A stretch of 64,000 nt of DNA from Anaerolineales bacterium (GCA_020634855.1 JACKAU010000003.1:620001-684000), one strand, 5' to 3'. Shown: positions 35,047 to 45,520, counted from the stretch's first letter. The notes: generated from the letters alone by a model not told the origin. Numbers and translations are program-made.

Positions 35047-35994
35047 ATGGAAAACACCGTTATTTATACACAGAATCTAACCAAGCAATTTGGTGATGAG
35101 GTTGCCGTTAAAGAGGTAACCTTCTCAATACCCTCAGGTACAATTTTCGGCTTTATTGGCCCGAGTGGAAGCGGAAAAACTACGACGGTACGATTACTGA
35201 CCGGCCTCTACCGGCCCACCGAAGGTAAAATCGCCGTTTTAGATGAAGCCCCGACCGAGTTCAGCCGCGCTACTCAAAGAAAGATTGGCTACATGCCGCA
35301 ACTATTTGTTCTTTACGATGACCTCAGCGTCTGGGAAAACCTGAACTTTGTCGCTTCATTATATGGGGTGGGATTTGGTCGCAGTAAACGATTAAAAGAA
35401 GTGTTGGATTTTGTTGAACTGGCTAACCACAAAAATAAGGTCGTGCGCAAGTTGTCCGGCGGTATGAAACGGCGGCTCAGTTTGGCGGCGACATTAATCC
35501 ATCGACCAACATTGGTTTTCATGGATGAACCCACCGCCGGGATTGATCCCGTTTTGCGCCGTAAATTTTGGGACCATTTCCAATCGATTCGCGAGCAGGG
35601 GCAAACGTTGTTTATTACCACCCAATATGTCGGTGAAGCCGCTTACTGTGATTACGTGGGGATCTTGGCCGGTGGCCGGCTGTTGATGGTCGATACTCCT
35701 AAAAATCTTCGCCGCCGAGCCTACGGTGGTGACGTCATAAAACTTCGGACCAGTGACTATGTACCGCCTCAGGTTGTGGCGGAACTGCGTTTACTGCCTT
35801 TTATTAAAGGAGATGTCACCCGTATTGGCCCTCATACTTTTCGCATTATTACTGATAATGCCAGCACGGTTATCCCTCTCTTAATAGATTGGGCCAAGGA
35901 ACAGCAACTTAAGGTCGAGTCAATTGAGGAGGATTTGCCGCCTTTCGATGACGTTTTTGTCGAGTTAGTCAAAGATAGAGGCAGCCATGACTGA
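35047..35994 (+). CDS. ABC transporter ATP-binding protein (ABC-2 exporter type)
   Basis: A 315-residue ATPase with all motifs: Walker A GPSGSGKTTTV near residue 38, Q-loop YMPQLFVLYDDLSV, signature KLSGGMKRRLSLAA, Walker B LVFMDEPTAGIDP and the switch region. The C-terminal extension (about 230-315) is typical of DrrA/NatA-type exporters. It should power the ABC-2 permease encoded next, whose ATG overlaps its end by 8 bp. The substrate (drug, lipid or polymer) is not evident. Confidence 0.93.
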   Translation: MENTVIYTQNLTKQFGDEVAVKEVTFSIPSGTIFGFIGPSGSGKTTTVRLLTGLYRPTEGKIAVLDEAPTEFSRATQRKIGYMPQLFVLYDDLSVWENLNFVASLYGVGFGRSKRLKEVLDFVELANHKNKVVRKLSGGMKRRLSLAATLIHRPTLVFMDEPTAGIDPVLRRKFWDHFQSIREQGQTLFITTQYVGEAAYCDYVGILAGGRLLMVDTPKNLRRRAYGGDVIKLRTSDYVPPQVVAELRLLPFIKGDVTRIGPHTFRIITDNASTVIPLLIDWAKEQQLKVESIEEDLPPFDDVFVELVKDRGSHD

Positions 35995-37518
35995 AATAAC
36001 CCAATTTTTTATTCGTCTTTCGGCCTTTTTGGGCCGCGAGATTTTTGCGGTCTTACGCCAACCTATGTTGATCCTGACCTTAGTTTTAGGGCCTTTTTTA
36101 ATCCTACTACTTTTTGGATTGGGGTTTAATAATCAAGCGCAGCCTTTGCGCACCCTCTTTGTCATTGATGACGAGAATAGTGAACTAGCCCAGAACTTAG
36201 AGGAAACCGTATCAACGCTGGGACCGCAACTGATTTACGAAGGGATAACCACCGATAAGGCTAAAGCCGTTGAAAAGCTGCTGCGTCGTGAAATTGATTT
36301 GATTGCGGAAGTGCCGGCCCATGCCGAGGAACTGATTCGCAATAATCAGCCGGCTGTAATCACCCTGCTTCATTATGAAATCGATCCGATGCAAAAAGAT
36401 TACATCTCCGTTTTTGGGGAAGTCTATATTAATGAAATTAACCGGCGAGTTCTACTTGAGGCCGCGCAGCAGGGACAGCAAGAATCGACCGCCGTTCAAC
36501 AATCGCTGGAAACGACCAAACAGACCGCCGCTAACTTGAACCAAGCCTTAGAGCTTCAAGATCAACAGCGAGTTCAACAAGAGCAGCAAGTTTTAGAACG
36601 CGATACTGATATTTTAATCCAAACGGTAGGCGCCAGCGTGGGCTTGGTTAATGGGTTTAATCAAGCCATGGGCTACGAAGATAATTCGGAGACGGCGGCG
36701 ATTGAGGATTTACTGAATGATATCGACCAAAATTCTCAAGCAAACAGCAGCGAAATTGGTGGAACCCAAGAGGTTACTGCCGAAAAGCAGCGACTGACTC
36801 AATTAGAAGGTGACTTGGATGAACTGGACACCTTGTTACAAGAGTTCCAGACGATTGATCCGAATATTTTAGTACGCCCATTCCGAAGTGAGCCGAAAAG
36901 TATTGTTTCGACTGAATTACGGCCCTCAGACTTTTTTGCCCCGGCTGTAATTGCCCTATTAATGCAGCATCTGGCCGTAACGTTTGCGGCCCTGTCCGTG
37001 GTCACAGAACGACGAGCCGGAACAATGGAGTTATTTCGAATTTCCCCAATTTCGCCGATTGAAACGTTATTGAGCAAATATTTGAGCTACCTATTGCTGG
37101 CCGGTTTGTTAACCGCAGTGCTGACTATTGTGGTTGTTTATGGGTTGGGGTGCCGATGTTAGGCCCGTGGAGTTTGTATGTGTTGATCATGGCCGCCCTC
37201 ATCTTTACTTCATTGGGCATAGGTTTTGTAATTTCGTTGGTGGCCAAAACAGACAGTCAGGCGGTTCAGTATTCGATGATACTTCTACTAACCAGTGTGT
37301 TCTTCAGTGGCGCTTTTATTGGGCTGCATCTTTTAAGAGGACCGGTCAAGATTGTTTCTTGGGCTATTCCGGCCACTTACGGCATTCGTTTGCTACAAGA
37401 TATTATGCTGCGCGGTTATCTGGTCAATACCTTATTATTGTCCGGCCTGACCGCTATTGGCGTTGTATTCTTCTTACTCGCCTGGTTCATGATGCGCCGG
37501 GCCATGGCTCAAGCCTAG
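35987..37518 (+). pseudogene. ABC-2 type permease, single frameshift
   Basis: The first frame (35987-37162) gives an N-terminal TM (about 20-45), a long extracytoplasmic domain with a Gln-rich coiled-coil segment (around residues 160-210) and two TM helices. It breaks in a GGGG run near 37150. The other frame continues VPMLGPWSLYVLIMAALIFT and adds four TM segments, ending AWFMMRRAMAQA. Together this is a normal ABC-2/DrrB-like permease of about 510 residues. The homopolymer location suggests a sequencing error rather than a dead gene. The 3' end overlaps the convergent kinase gene by 45 bp. Confidence 0.75.
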
Positions 37519-40500
37519 ATGGGTAGGAACCGATATGATGGTTTGGGTCCCTTCGCCTACTGTAGAAAAAATATCTAATTTACCGTCAATACTGGCCATG
37601 CGTTCTCTCATAATTCTTAAGCCAAAACTATTCTTCTTACCCTCCGCCATGGAAGTCGTATTAAAACCCTGACCTTGATCCTCGACGCTAATCCGGACGT
37701 ACTCATCTGCATGGCTGATCCGGATCAATGCTTCGTTGACTTGAGCGTGCTTCCGAGTATTCATTAAAGCCTCTTGGATGGTGCGCACGACCTGGAGCCT
37801 CACCTCGGCCGGGAAATCCAGCATATCATCGGCGACCTCTTGCTCCAGTTGAATATTCAATCGATAAAACCGTTTATACTTGTCAACATATCGATGCAAT
37901 AACTCCAAGAAATGGGAATCGGCGTGCCTTTGAGAGCGCAAGCTAAAGATTTCTTCTCGTACATCGGTGTAAACTTCGTTAACCACCTGTTTTAGCTCAC
38001 TGAGAACAGCCTCAACCTCATCCGTATCGCCGGTACGCAGCGCGCTGTCGGCTCCGGCCAATTTGAGGTTGAGATACCCTATCGCTTGAGCCACATTATC
38101 GTGAAGTTCCTGAGCCAGGCGATTTCTTTCCCTTTCTTGGGTTAACATCGCCAGGTTCTCTTGAGCGGCTTCGGCCTCGGCCCTGGCCTGCTGCTCGGCT
38201 TCAAATAGTCTGGCTCGCTCCAAAGCTTGAGTGCATTGTCGGGCCAAGGCCATCATAAAGCCAAGGTCGTCGGCCTGAAATTGCTGAGGCGTGGCAAAAC
38301 TCAATCCGATTGCACCAATAATCTTATCCTCTAGGGTCAAAGGTAAAGTAACCAAGGCCTGATGGTTGGCACTCGACTGGTTGACAAACTCCGGAAATCG
38401 GTCTCTGAGAGCGGCTATGGTCTCCAACAGAATTGGCTCTCCCGTACGAACAGTTTCACTCAACGGGGTGGCCGCCGATACCGGAAATTGCTGCCATGCC
38501 TCAATTGCCTCAACCGGGTAACCCAAGGCATCTAAAATTTCCAGCATCGTACCGTTCTCATCTAACAGCACAACCAGCCCACTGGTTGCTTCCAGGACCG
38601 AAATGCCTTGTTTAATGACCGTAGCCGCCACCTCATCCGATGTTAAGGACTTAGATAAACTGGCGGTTACCGTTTGGAGACTCGTCATTCGTTTGGCAAT
38701 CCACTCAGCAGTACGACGCGCTTCACGTTCAGCCCCATACAGCCGGGCGTTATCAATAGCCAAACCGGCTCGACGTCCTAACTCCTCGGCTAGAGCCACA
38801 TCGGCTTCGGTGTAGTGCCGGCCTGACTCCGCACAAATAAACGTCATAACGCCCAACGTATTGCCCCGCGCTTTCAAAGGGACAATCATAGCCGACATAA
38901 TTTGCAGTGACCGCAGAATCTGCAAATGGTTAGCATCCTTAGCAGCAGCGACAACCATATCATCAGTAATCGTTGGATAAAGCACCGGGCGTCCGGTTTG
39001 GAGAACTTGGCGGGCGCCTGTCTGACTCTTCGGATCAGACGGATAGCGATGTTGTAATTCACTAACCATGGCGACCTTATCCGGATCGGTATGGGCTACA
39101 GCTACTTGTTGTACTGCTTCATCTTGGCTGCCAATCGAGACCACGCACCAATCGGCAAAACTAGGGACGGCCAATTGGGCAATGTTTTCCAACCGGGTAG
39201 AGTAGTCAAGTGACGAATTTAAAATTTCACCGGCCTTGGCCAACAGTTGGTTGAACTTTTCGGTTCGTTTTTGAGGGGTAATATCCCGTGAAATGCCAAT
39301 AATCCCGGCCACATTTCCTTCGGCATCATAATAAGGGGCTTTCGTCGAATGATAATATGAAGTTACCCCATCTAAGGTGATAATATCTTCAAATGTCTGC
39401 GCTTGACGATGGTTCATGACAAATTGATCGTCAGCTATCACTTTCTCCGCTGTTTCCGGCGACATTATCTCGGACGGAGTCTTGCCAACCATGTCTTCTA
39501 TGGACCTACCAATAAAACTTGCACCCGCCGCATTGATCATAAGATACCGGCTTTGCCGGTCTTTCAGGTAGATGCCGTCCCCCGTCCCTTCAAAAACAGC
39601 CCGTAAGATCGCGTGGCTTTCTTGCAACGCTTCAACAGCCTGTTTTTGCTCGGTGATTTCGATAACCGTCTCGCCGACGTAAATGGTTTGGCCTTCACTC
39701 ATGACCGGATAAAAGTTAGTTAGCCAATGGCGAACCTGCCCCGGTATAGCTGAAGTTTCACCGGTTATCTCCATGTTTTCAACCGCTTTACCTGTTGAAA
39801 AAACCCGATCGACAGCCTCATTGACCGCTTGAGCCGTCGCCTGGGGCAGAACCTCACTTACCGTTCGATCATAGTGAGCTTCTACGGGCAGTCCGTTCAT
39901 TTGAGCCAGCACTTTATTAATACGGACGTAGCTATGATCCTGATCGAAGAAGGCAAATCCAAACGGCGCATGAACTAACAGCGACTCAAGCATAGCCAAT
40001 AATCTATTGTTTCTTGGCGTGGCCTCTGTCGAAAAGCTTGTTGTTTCTTGATACTGAATTGTATTCCGTACTAAAACGTTATCCATCCGCTCGTTCATAG
40101 CATTCTCGTTTCCATTAACTTGGTGCAGCCGATTTAGAAGCTCGACCTGCTTCAAAAACATCAGGCCTTGTTTGGCGGTAAGCGCCAGAATATAATTGTC
40201 ATTTTCACTGGGGAAGGTTAAATCTGCTGAACCAACGGCCACAATAGCTTGCCGGCCTTCGGTCTCACTTCGAACAGAGGTAAAACAGAGGATATCTCGA
40301 CTTTTAGGATGGGCAATTAACGACGACGTCTCAGGGTTAGCGACTAGATAGGGTTCCAACAAAACACAAATATGCCGCAACTCCTCCACGGCTACAGGCT
40401 GACCGTCAATCCGAACAGCCACTCCGTCAATATCTTGAGCCGGATCAATCAACGCCACATAAACCAAGGGCAAACCAAGCACATTCTGAATGATTTGAGC

Positions 40501-40629
40501 TAAACCATCGGCTGCATCATTGGGTTGGCAATTAATCCACTTCCCCTCCAATGTCGAAAAGGAGATCAAATCGACAAAACAGGGATGAAGTTGGTGATCG
40601 ATATTTCGCCCGGCCACAATAGAATCCAT
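37474..40629 (-). CDS. Multi-sensor histidine kinase (GAF, PAS, PAS, GAF, GAF, HisKA_3)
   Basis: A 1051-residue soluble sensor kinase. Residues about 1-170 are GAF-like; two PAS domains span about 205-330 and 335-460 (ITEQKQAVEAL and ISRDITPQKRTEKF mark their ends). Two GAF domains follow (about 465-640, 655-805). The dimerisation/phospho-acceptor box is of the NarX/DesK type: ERNRLAQELHDNVAQAIGYL with the His. A HATPase domain ends the protein (NTRKHAQVNEAL, DQGQGF, GLRIMRERM). Its response regulator, expected to be LuxR-type, is not adjacent. No TM segments, so the signal is probably intracellular (redox, gas or ligand). Confidence 0.9.
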   Translation of the reverse strand: MDSIVAGRNIDHQLHPCFVDLISFSTLEGKWINCQPNDAADGLAQIIQNVLGLPLVYVALIDPAQDIDGVAVRIDGQPVAVEELRHICVLLEPYLVANPETSSLIAHPKSRDILCFTSVRSETEGRQAIVAVGSADLTFPSENDNYILALTAKQGLMFLKQVELLNRLHQVNGNENAMNERMDNVLVRNTIQYQETTSFSTEATPRNNRLLAMLESLLVHAPFGFAFFDQDHSYVRINKVLAQMNGLPVEAHYDRTVSEVLPQATAQAVNEAVDRVFSTGKAVENMEITGETSAIPGQVRHWLTNFYPVMSEGQTIYVGETVIEITEQKQAVEALQESHAILRAVFEGTGDGIYLKDRQSRYLMINAAGASFIGRSIEDMVGKTPSEIMSPETAEKVIADDQFVMNHRQAQTFEDIITLDGVTSYYHSTKAPYYDAEGNVAGIIGISRDITPQKRTEKFNQLLAKAGEILNSSLDYSTRLENIAQLAVPSFADWCVVSIGSQDEAVQQVAVAHTDPDKVAMVSELQHRYPSDPKSQTGARQVLQTGRPVLYPTITDDMVVAAAKDANHLQILRSLQIMSAMIVPLKARGNTLGVMTFICAESGRHYTEADVALAEELGRRAGLAIDNARLYGAEREARRTAEWIAKRMTSLQTVTASLSKSLTSDEVAATVIKQGISVLEATSGLVVLLDENGTMLEILDALGYPVEAIEAWQQFPVSAATPLSETVRTGEPILLETIAALRDRFPEFVNQSSANHQALVTLPLTLEDKIIGAIGLSFATPQQFQADDLGFMMALARQCTQALERARLFEAEQQARAEAEAAQENLAMLTQERERNRLAQELHDNVAQAIGYLNLKLAGADSALRTGDTDEVEAVLSELKQVVNEVYTDVREEIFSLRSQRHADSHFLELLHRYVDKYKRFYRLNIQLEQEVADDMLDFPAEVRLQVVRTIQEALMNTRKHAQVNEALIRISHADEYVRISVEDQGQGFNTTSMAEGKKNSFGLRIMRERMASIDGKLDIFSTVGEGTQTIISVPTHLGLSHGPAHHEPGE

Positions 40630-40904
40630 CCATTATCTCCTTACTCAGATAATGCCTAAATCAAGACCTCTCTTCTATATTGCTAATAATTATAGATAAA
40701 CCGGCCCGCTTGTCTGTAAGGGATGTACGACACTCCAAGCGGGCGACTAAGTGGGTAAAAACCATTCATCAGAGCTATTTTGAAATAGCCTGCTAAGCTT
40801 GGCTCAATCACCCAAATTAGTGTAGGAAAATAGGGATGATAATGATAGGATAAACTTAATAATGCTATTAATTCTCATAATTAGCAAATAAAAAGGAACT
40901 TAAA

Positions 40905-41333
40905 ATGAATACAGATATCATTTCCGGTAAAGTTAAGCAAACTGTTGGAAATGCCAAATTTGAGCAGGCCAAACAAGGGATTGACACCGTCTCCAAGGCC
41001 CTTGAAGGCAAGCGAGAGGAAGTTTCTGGTGTCGCTCAAGAGACATACGGATATGTCAAAGAAAAAGCCCAGCAAGTTGTTGGTAACTTATCAACCAAAA
41101 CTGACGAAGCCAAACGAAAGGTCGATACACATCTCAACGATTATAACAACAAACTGGCAGCGGCAGCCGATCAACTCCCTGGTGACGTTAACTACACTAT
41201 AACTCGTTACCCGTGGATGACCATCGTTGCTGTGCTGGCTCTGGGTTTAGTGATTGGCTTTTGGCTCAAACCGTGTTTCAAAAAGTATCAATACAAATAT
41301 CAATACCCTGCTGAGCCACCCCAGAACTTTTAG
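40905..41333 (+). CDS. CsbD/DUF883-like stress protein with C-terminal membrane anchor
   Basis: A 142-residue protein. Residues 1-70 resemble CsbD-type helices (IISGKVKQTVGNAKFEQAKQ), and 70-105 are a charged coiled coil. The C-terminus has one TM (YPWMTIVAVLALGLVIGFWL), as in ElaB/YqjD/DUF883 ribosome- or membrane-associated proteins. It likely functions in stress or stationary phase. GGAAC precedes the start. Two hairpin terminators follow. Confidence 0.75.
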   Translation: MNTDIISGKVKQTVGNAKFEQAKQGIDTVSKALEGKREEVSGVAQETYGYVKEKAQQVVGNLSTKTDEAKRKVDTHLNDYNNKLAAAADQLPGDVNYTITRYPWMTIVAVLALGLVIGFWLKPCFKKYQYKYQYPAEPPQNF

Positions 41334-41359
41334 CCACTTCTTTTTAATAAGACCCGGTG

Positions 41360-41380
41360 AAAAAGTGATGGTCACTTTTT
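41360..41380 (+). terminator. Rho-independent terminator
   Basis: AAAAAGTGA (41360-41368), loop TGG, TCACTTTTT (41372-41380): perfect 9-bp stem ending in a T-run, 27 bp after the CsbD-like stop. Confidence 0.8.
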
Positions 41381-41413
41381 GCAAAGGGACGTAAACCTGT
41401 TGAGTAAAATAGC

Positions 41414-41451
41414 AAAGGGATGAAACTTTTCCATATCAGTTTCATCCCTTT
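41414..41451. terminator. Second hairpin terminator, 14-bp stem
   Basis: AAAGGGATGAAACT (41414-41427) and AGTTTCATCCCTTT (41438-41451) pair perfectly around a 10-nt loop and are followed by TTG. It would insulate the SDR gene from upstream transcription. Confidence 0.75.
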
Positions 41452-41493
41452 TGAATTAGAAATGCATCCTTTTGGCGCTAAGGAGTTATCCCA

Positions 41494-42276
41494 ATGGATA
41501 TGACGGAAAAAGTAGCATTAGTAACCGGCGGCAGTTCTGGTATAGGTCAAGCCACCGCCCGTCGATTAGCCCAGGCAGGAGTAAAAGTCGGCCTGCTCGG
41601 ATTATCGGAAGAGGGCGTCTATAGTTCTACCGAAGAACTCCAGCGAGCTGGCTATGAGATTCTGCCGCTGGTAAGTGATGTTGCGTCGGCCACTCAAATG
41701 CAGCAAGCCGTCCATCACCTTGTTGATAAATGGGACCGCCTTGATATTGTCTTTGCCAATGCCGGCATCAATGGAGTTTGGGCCCCTATTGAGGAACTAA
41801 CCGCCGAAGATTGGGACAAAACTCTGAATGTCAATCTCCGAGGCACATTCTTGACCGTTAAATATACTGCCCCCTATCTCAAAAAACAGGGCGGCTCAAT
41901 CATTATCACCGCTTCGGTCAATGGGACACGCATGTTTAGCAATACCGGAGCCACCGCCTATGCCTGCTCCAAAGCCGGCCAGGTCGCCTTGGCTAAAATG
42001 ATCGCTTTAGAGTTAGCTGAATATGAAGTGCGAGTCAACGTTATTTGCCCTGGCGCCATCGAAACCGAAATAGAAAAAAGCACCGAACGCAGAGACTTAG
42101 ATAAAATTGAAGAACCCGTCGAATACCCTGAAGGCGCTATTCCCTTAACCGATGGCGCTCCGGGCCAGCCCGATCAGGTGGCTGAGTTGGTTTACTTCTT
42201 GGCTTCAGACGCAGCCTCTCATATTACCGGCACTGAAATTTGGATTGACGGCGGTCAATCCCTATTACAGGGCTAA
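41494..42276 (+). CDS. Short-chain dehydrogenase/reductase (SDR)
   Basis: A 260-residue classical SDR. The cofactor motif TGGSSGIGQA is at residues 11-20, NAG near 90, the catalytic Ser in IITASVNG near 143, and YACSKAGQVALAK (YxxxK) near 157-161. The C-terminus ITGTEIWIDGGQSLLQG is typical. It oxidises or reduces an alcohol/ketone with NAD(P); the substrate is unknown. AAGGAGTTATCCC precedes the start. Confidence 0.92.
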   Translation: MDMTEKVALVTGGSSGIGQATARRLAQAGVKVGLLGLSEEGVYSSTEELQRAGYEILPLVSDVASATQMQQAVHHLVDKWDRLDIVFANAGINGVWAPIEELTAEDWDKTLNVNLRGTFLTVKYTAPYLKKQGGSIIITASVNGTRMFSNTGATAYACSKAGQVALAKMIALELAEYEVRVNVICPGAIETEIEKSTERRDLDKIEEPVEYPEGAIPLTDGAPGQPDQVAELVYFLASDAASHITGTEIWIDGGQSLLQG

Positions 42277-42424
42277 TTATCAGCGATAACACCAGCTTTC
42301 TGAACCCTACGCTAAACCTACGTTTCAATCGTCGGATTGATGACGGCCAAATAACCGGAAAAATATAGAGGCCGGGAGTACAATTTGAGTGGACTTAATA
42401 ATCCTGACTTTTGAGAGGACTCAA

Positions 42425-42610
42425 ATGACTCGCGCTTCTTACGAGATAAATACCTGGCAGTCCATTTTATGGCGATTGATTATTACCGTGCTGCTACTAT
42501 TAATGTTAGCCGGTTTCAGCGTCTCTGTTCTTAATCCGATTAATCAAGCCAATGACACCTTTCTTCTGGCTCCTATAAGCCAGGACGCTGCATCTTCATT
42601 GGCCAGATAA
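42425..42610 (+). CDS. Small single-TM protein, unrecognised
   Basis: A 61-residue ORF starting MTRASYEINTWQSILWRLII, with one strong TM segment at about 15-38. A GAGAGGA element lies 8 bp before the ATG. A longer start at 42389 lacks a ribosome site. It sits 38 bp before the GH3 gene. No family recognised; it may be spurious. Confidence 0.4.
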   Translation: MTRASYEINTWQSILWRLIITVLLLLMLAGFSVSVLNPINQANDTFLLAPISQDAASSLAR

Positions 42611-42648
42611 GACCCTCAATACTCGGCTGCGACCTGTCCCGGCCTGTT

Positions 42649-45519
42649 TTGGCGCATCGGTTGGCTTCGTGTATCATGTTTCGCATGAAAGTTTTCAAAC
42701 GTGCTGCCCTAATTATTTTATTTCTCATTTTATTGCAATGCTGGCCGACCGCAACACCATTAACTTACGCCCAAGATCCGCCCGACCCCGTGGCCGAGAT
42801 GATGGCCAATATGTCGGTGGAGGATAAGGTTGGTCAGCTTTTCATCGTGCCGTTTGTCGGCTCGGATGCCAATCCCAACTCCGATATCTGGCAGCTCATC
42901 ACCGAATACCGCGTTGGCGGCGTGGTGCTGCTGGCCGCCAATAGTAACTTCGAAAATAACCCGTCGGCCCCACGCCAAATCACCGAGTTAAACAATTCTC
43001 TCCAAACCATTGGTTTTCAGACCAACAACCTGCCCTTATTCGTCGCCATTGATCAGGAAGGCGATGGCTTTCCCTACAGTCGTATCACCGGCGGGGTCAC
43101 GCCTATTCCCAGCCAAATGGCGATTGGCGCGACCTGGGATGTGGACAACGCCGAAGCGATTGGCCAAATTATCGGCGAGGAACTAACGGCCATGGGCGTG
43201 AATATGGTGCTGGGGCCGGGGCTAGATGTACTCAACGATCCCCGACCCACCGGCCGGGGCGATATCGGCACACGGGTCTTTGGGGGCGATCCGTATTGGG
43301 TCAGCCAATTGGGCCGAGCCTACATCCGGGGCGTCCACGAAGGCGGCGACGGGCAAATTGCCACTGTTGCCAAACATTTCCCCGGCCACGGCGGCAGCGA
43401 CCGGCTGCCCGACAACGAGGTAGCCACGGTCGATAAGTCGCTCCAAGAACTGCGGCGCATCGAACTGCCGCCCTTTTTTCATGTCACAGCCGAACTAGAG
43501 GAAGACCCTCTCGGCGTCACCGATGCCTTGATGTCGAGTCACATCCGCTACCGGGGCTTTCAGGGCGACATTCGCCAATTCACGGCGCCCATCAGCTTCG
43601 ATGCCGAGGGAATGCGCACTTTGCTGACCCTACCTGAAATTGTACCCTGGCGGGAAGACGGTGGGTTAGTCGTCAGCGACGCCTTGGGTGTGCCGGCCGT
43701 CCGGAAGCATTTTGACCCCTCGCTGACTACCTTTCCCCATCGCCGCATTGCCAAAGAAGCGTTTCTGGCCGGCAATGATGTGCTGCTGCTGGTCCAGTTC
43801 GATCTGAAATCGATCTGGTCGGATCAATTCGCCAACATCAAAGACACCATATTCTTCTTCCGAGTGGAATATATCAACAATCCCTCCTTTGCCGCCCAAG
43901 TTGATCGAGCCGTCGAACGAATTTTGCGCTTGAAGCTGAAACTGTACCCTGAACTTAGTCTCGATGACCTCAATAATGATCCCACCCACGCCGTTGAGGT
44001 TACGGCCAAACCACAACCGCTGGTCAACACTATCGCCAGAGACAGCCTGACCTTGCTGTATCCCTCGCCGGAAGAACTGCGGCTGCGCATTCCTCAGCCG
44101 CCTCGCCCCGATGAAAAAATCCTCATCGTCAACGACACCCGCTTTACTCGCGAGTGTTACCTTGAGTCGTGCGAACCGGTCGAGGTCTATATCCCCCGCA
44201 CAGCCATCGAAGAGACAATTCTGCGGTTGTATGGACCGCAAGCTACCGGGCAGATTCAACCGGAAAATATCAGCACTATCACCTTTGCCGAATTAAAGCA
44301 GGCGCTAGGGGGTGCATTGATCGCGCCGGTCGAATCAACGGAAGAAGCGCAGCCGGTCGAAAACAAAGCCATTCAACTCACCGCTGATGAGGTCCGCCAG
44401 CGGATTCAAGACGCCGATTGGCTCATCTTTTCCACTTTGGATTTGAACATCAGCCGCTTCAGCAATTCCGACGCCTTGAAACTATTTTTGAGCCAAGAAA
44501 ATGGCACGCTCCGTGACAAGATTACCATTGTATTGGCTTTCAATGCCCCTTACTATTTGGACACAACTGAGGTCACGAAGCTGACCGCTTATTATGGCGC
44601 TTACAGCAAAACCCAACCTCACATTGAAACGGCAGTACGCGCCCTATTTGGCGAAGTCGAGCCGCATGGCGCATCGCCGGTTTCGGTGGAAGGCATTGGT
44701 TACGAATTAGCCGATGTCCTGGCCCCTGATCCGGCTCAAGAGCTACCGATAACGCTGCTGGAAAAGACGCCGGAGGATAGTGTTGCGCCGGTCACCCTAA
44801 AAGTTCAAACCGGCCCCATTGTCGATCACAACGGCCACATTATCCCGGACGACACTCCGGTCGAAATCAAAGCTCTGCGCAACGGTCGAGAAACAACCTC
44901 CGAAATCGTCTCGACACAAAAGGGTTCGGTTGAAGCGGAAATTAGTCTGTTGGAACCGGGCGACTACCAAATCACGGCTATCGCCGGACAGGCCGAGTCA
45001 AGCGAGCCGATTCGCGTCTCGGTACTGGCCCCGCCTACCCCTACCCCCGAACCGGTGACGCCTACGTCTACCCGAACCATCACTGCGACCTCGACCGACG
45101 CCCCAACCGCTACCTTGACCCCAACCCCGGTTGAAGCGACGGATACCCCCATGCCACCCGCGGTCATCGATACGCCACCGGACCAACCGGCCGCGCCGTC
45201 AACTTTAAACAGCCGGTCGTTAGACGGCGTCGATTTGCTGTCGGCCCTGGCGGCCACACTCCTGGCGGGCATCTTAGGGTTTCGACTGGGGCAGCAGTCC
45301 CGGCGGCCGCTGTCGCAGCGGGTGCGGTTGGGTTTATGGGTGCTAATCGGGGGACTGTTGGGTTATCTTTGCTATGGGGCCGGTTGGCTACGTCCGGAGC
45401 AGTGGGCCTTTGAGTCGCCTGATTTAATGGTAGGCCGGCTGTCGGTGGCCTTGTTGGCGTTCATCTTTGGCTTGGTAGCGATTATGCTGAGTAGTCGAAT
45501 ATTAAATGTCAGTAAATGA
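42649..45519 (+). CDS. Glycoside hydrolase family 3 (beta-N-acetylhexosaminidase-like) with membrane tail
   Basis: A 956-residue exported protein. A signal peptide (within residues 1-42, ending TYAQ) precedes a NagZ-like GH3 barrel. Landmarks are MSVEDKVGQLFIVPFVG, FVAIDQEGDG, the loop KHFPGHGGSDRL with the His/Asp dyad, and the nucleophile segment LVVSDALGV. A second alpha/beta domain and a beta-sandwich follow. A Thr/Pro-rich linker (PPTPTPEPVTPTSTRT) leads to three C-terminal TM helices (about 855-955). GH3 NagZ enzymes cleave N-acetylglucosamine from peptidoglycan fragments or chitooligosaccharides; here it would act outside, tethered to the membrane. ATG at 42685 is an alternative start. 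Confidence 0.88.
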   Translation: MAHRLASCIMFRMKVFKRAALIILFLILLQCWPTATPLTYAQDPPDPVAEMMANMSVEDKVGQLFIVPFVGSDANPNSDIWQLITEYRVGGVVLLAANSNFENNPSAPRQITELNNSLQTIGFQTNNLPLFVAIDQEGDGFPYSRITGGVTPIPSQMAIGATWDVDNAEAIGQIIGEELTAMGVNMVLGPGLDVLNDPRPTGRGDIGTRVFGGDPYWVSQLGRAYIRGVHEGGDGQIATVAKHFPGHGGSDRLPDNEVATVDKSLQELRRIELPPFFHVTAELEEDPLGVTDALMSSHIRYRGFQGDIRQFTAPISFDAEGMRTLLTLPEIVPWREDGGLVVSDALGVPAVRKHFDPSLTTFPHRRIAKEAFLAGNDVLLLVQFDLKSIWSDQFANIKDTIFFFRVEYINNPSFAAQVDRAVERILRLKLKLYPELSLDDLNNDPTHAVEVTAKPQPLVNTIARDSLTLLYPSPEELRLRIPQPPRPDEKILIVNDTRFTRECYLESCEPVEVYIPRTAIEETILRLYGPQATGQIQPENISTITFAELKQALGGALIAPVESTEEAQPVENKAIQLTADEVRQRIQDADWLIFSTLDLNISRFSNSDALKLFLSQENGTLRDKITIVLAFNAPYYLDTTEVTKLTAYYGAYSKTQPHIETAVRALFGEVEPHGASPVSVEGIGYELADVLAPDPAQELPITLLEKTPEDSVAPVTLKVQTGPIVDHNGHIIPDDTPVEIKALRNGRETTSEIVSTQKGSVEAEISLLEPGDYQITAIAGQAESSEPIRVSVLAPPTPTPEPVTPTSTRTITATSTDAPTATLTPTPVEATDTPMPPAVIDTPPDQPAAPSTLNSRSLDGVDLLSALAATLLAGILGFRLGQQSRRPLSQRVRLGLWVLIGGLLGYLCYGAGWLRPEQWAFESPDLMVGRLSVALLAFIFGLVAIMLSSRILNVSK

Positions 45520-45520
45520 A

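Noticed and set aside
37154..37168. GTTAGGC box within the ABC-2 permease gene
   Set aside because: It is a chance match inside coding sequence with no complementary arm nearby.
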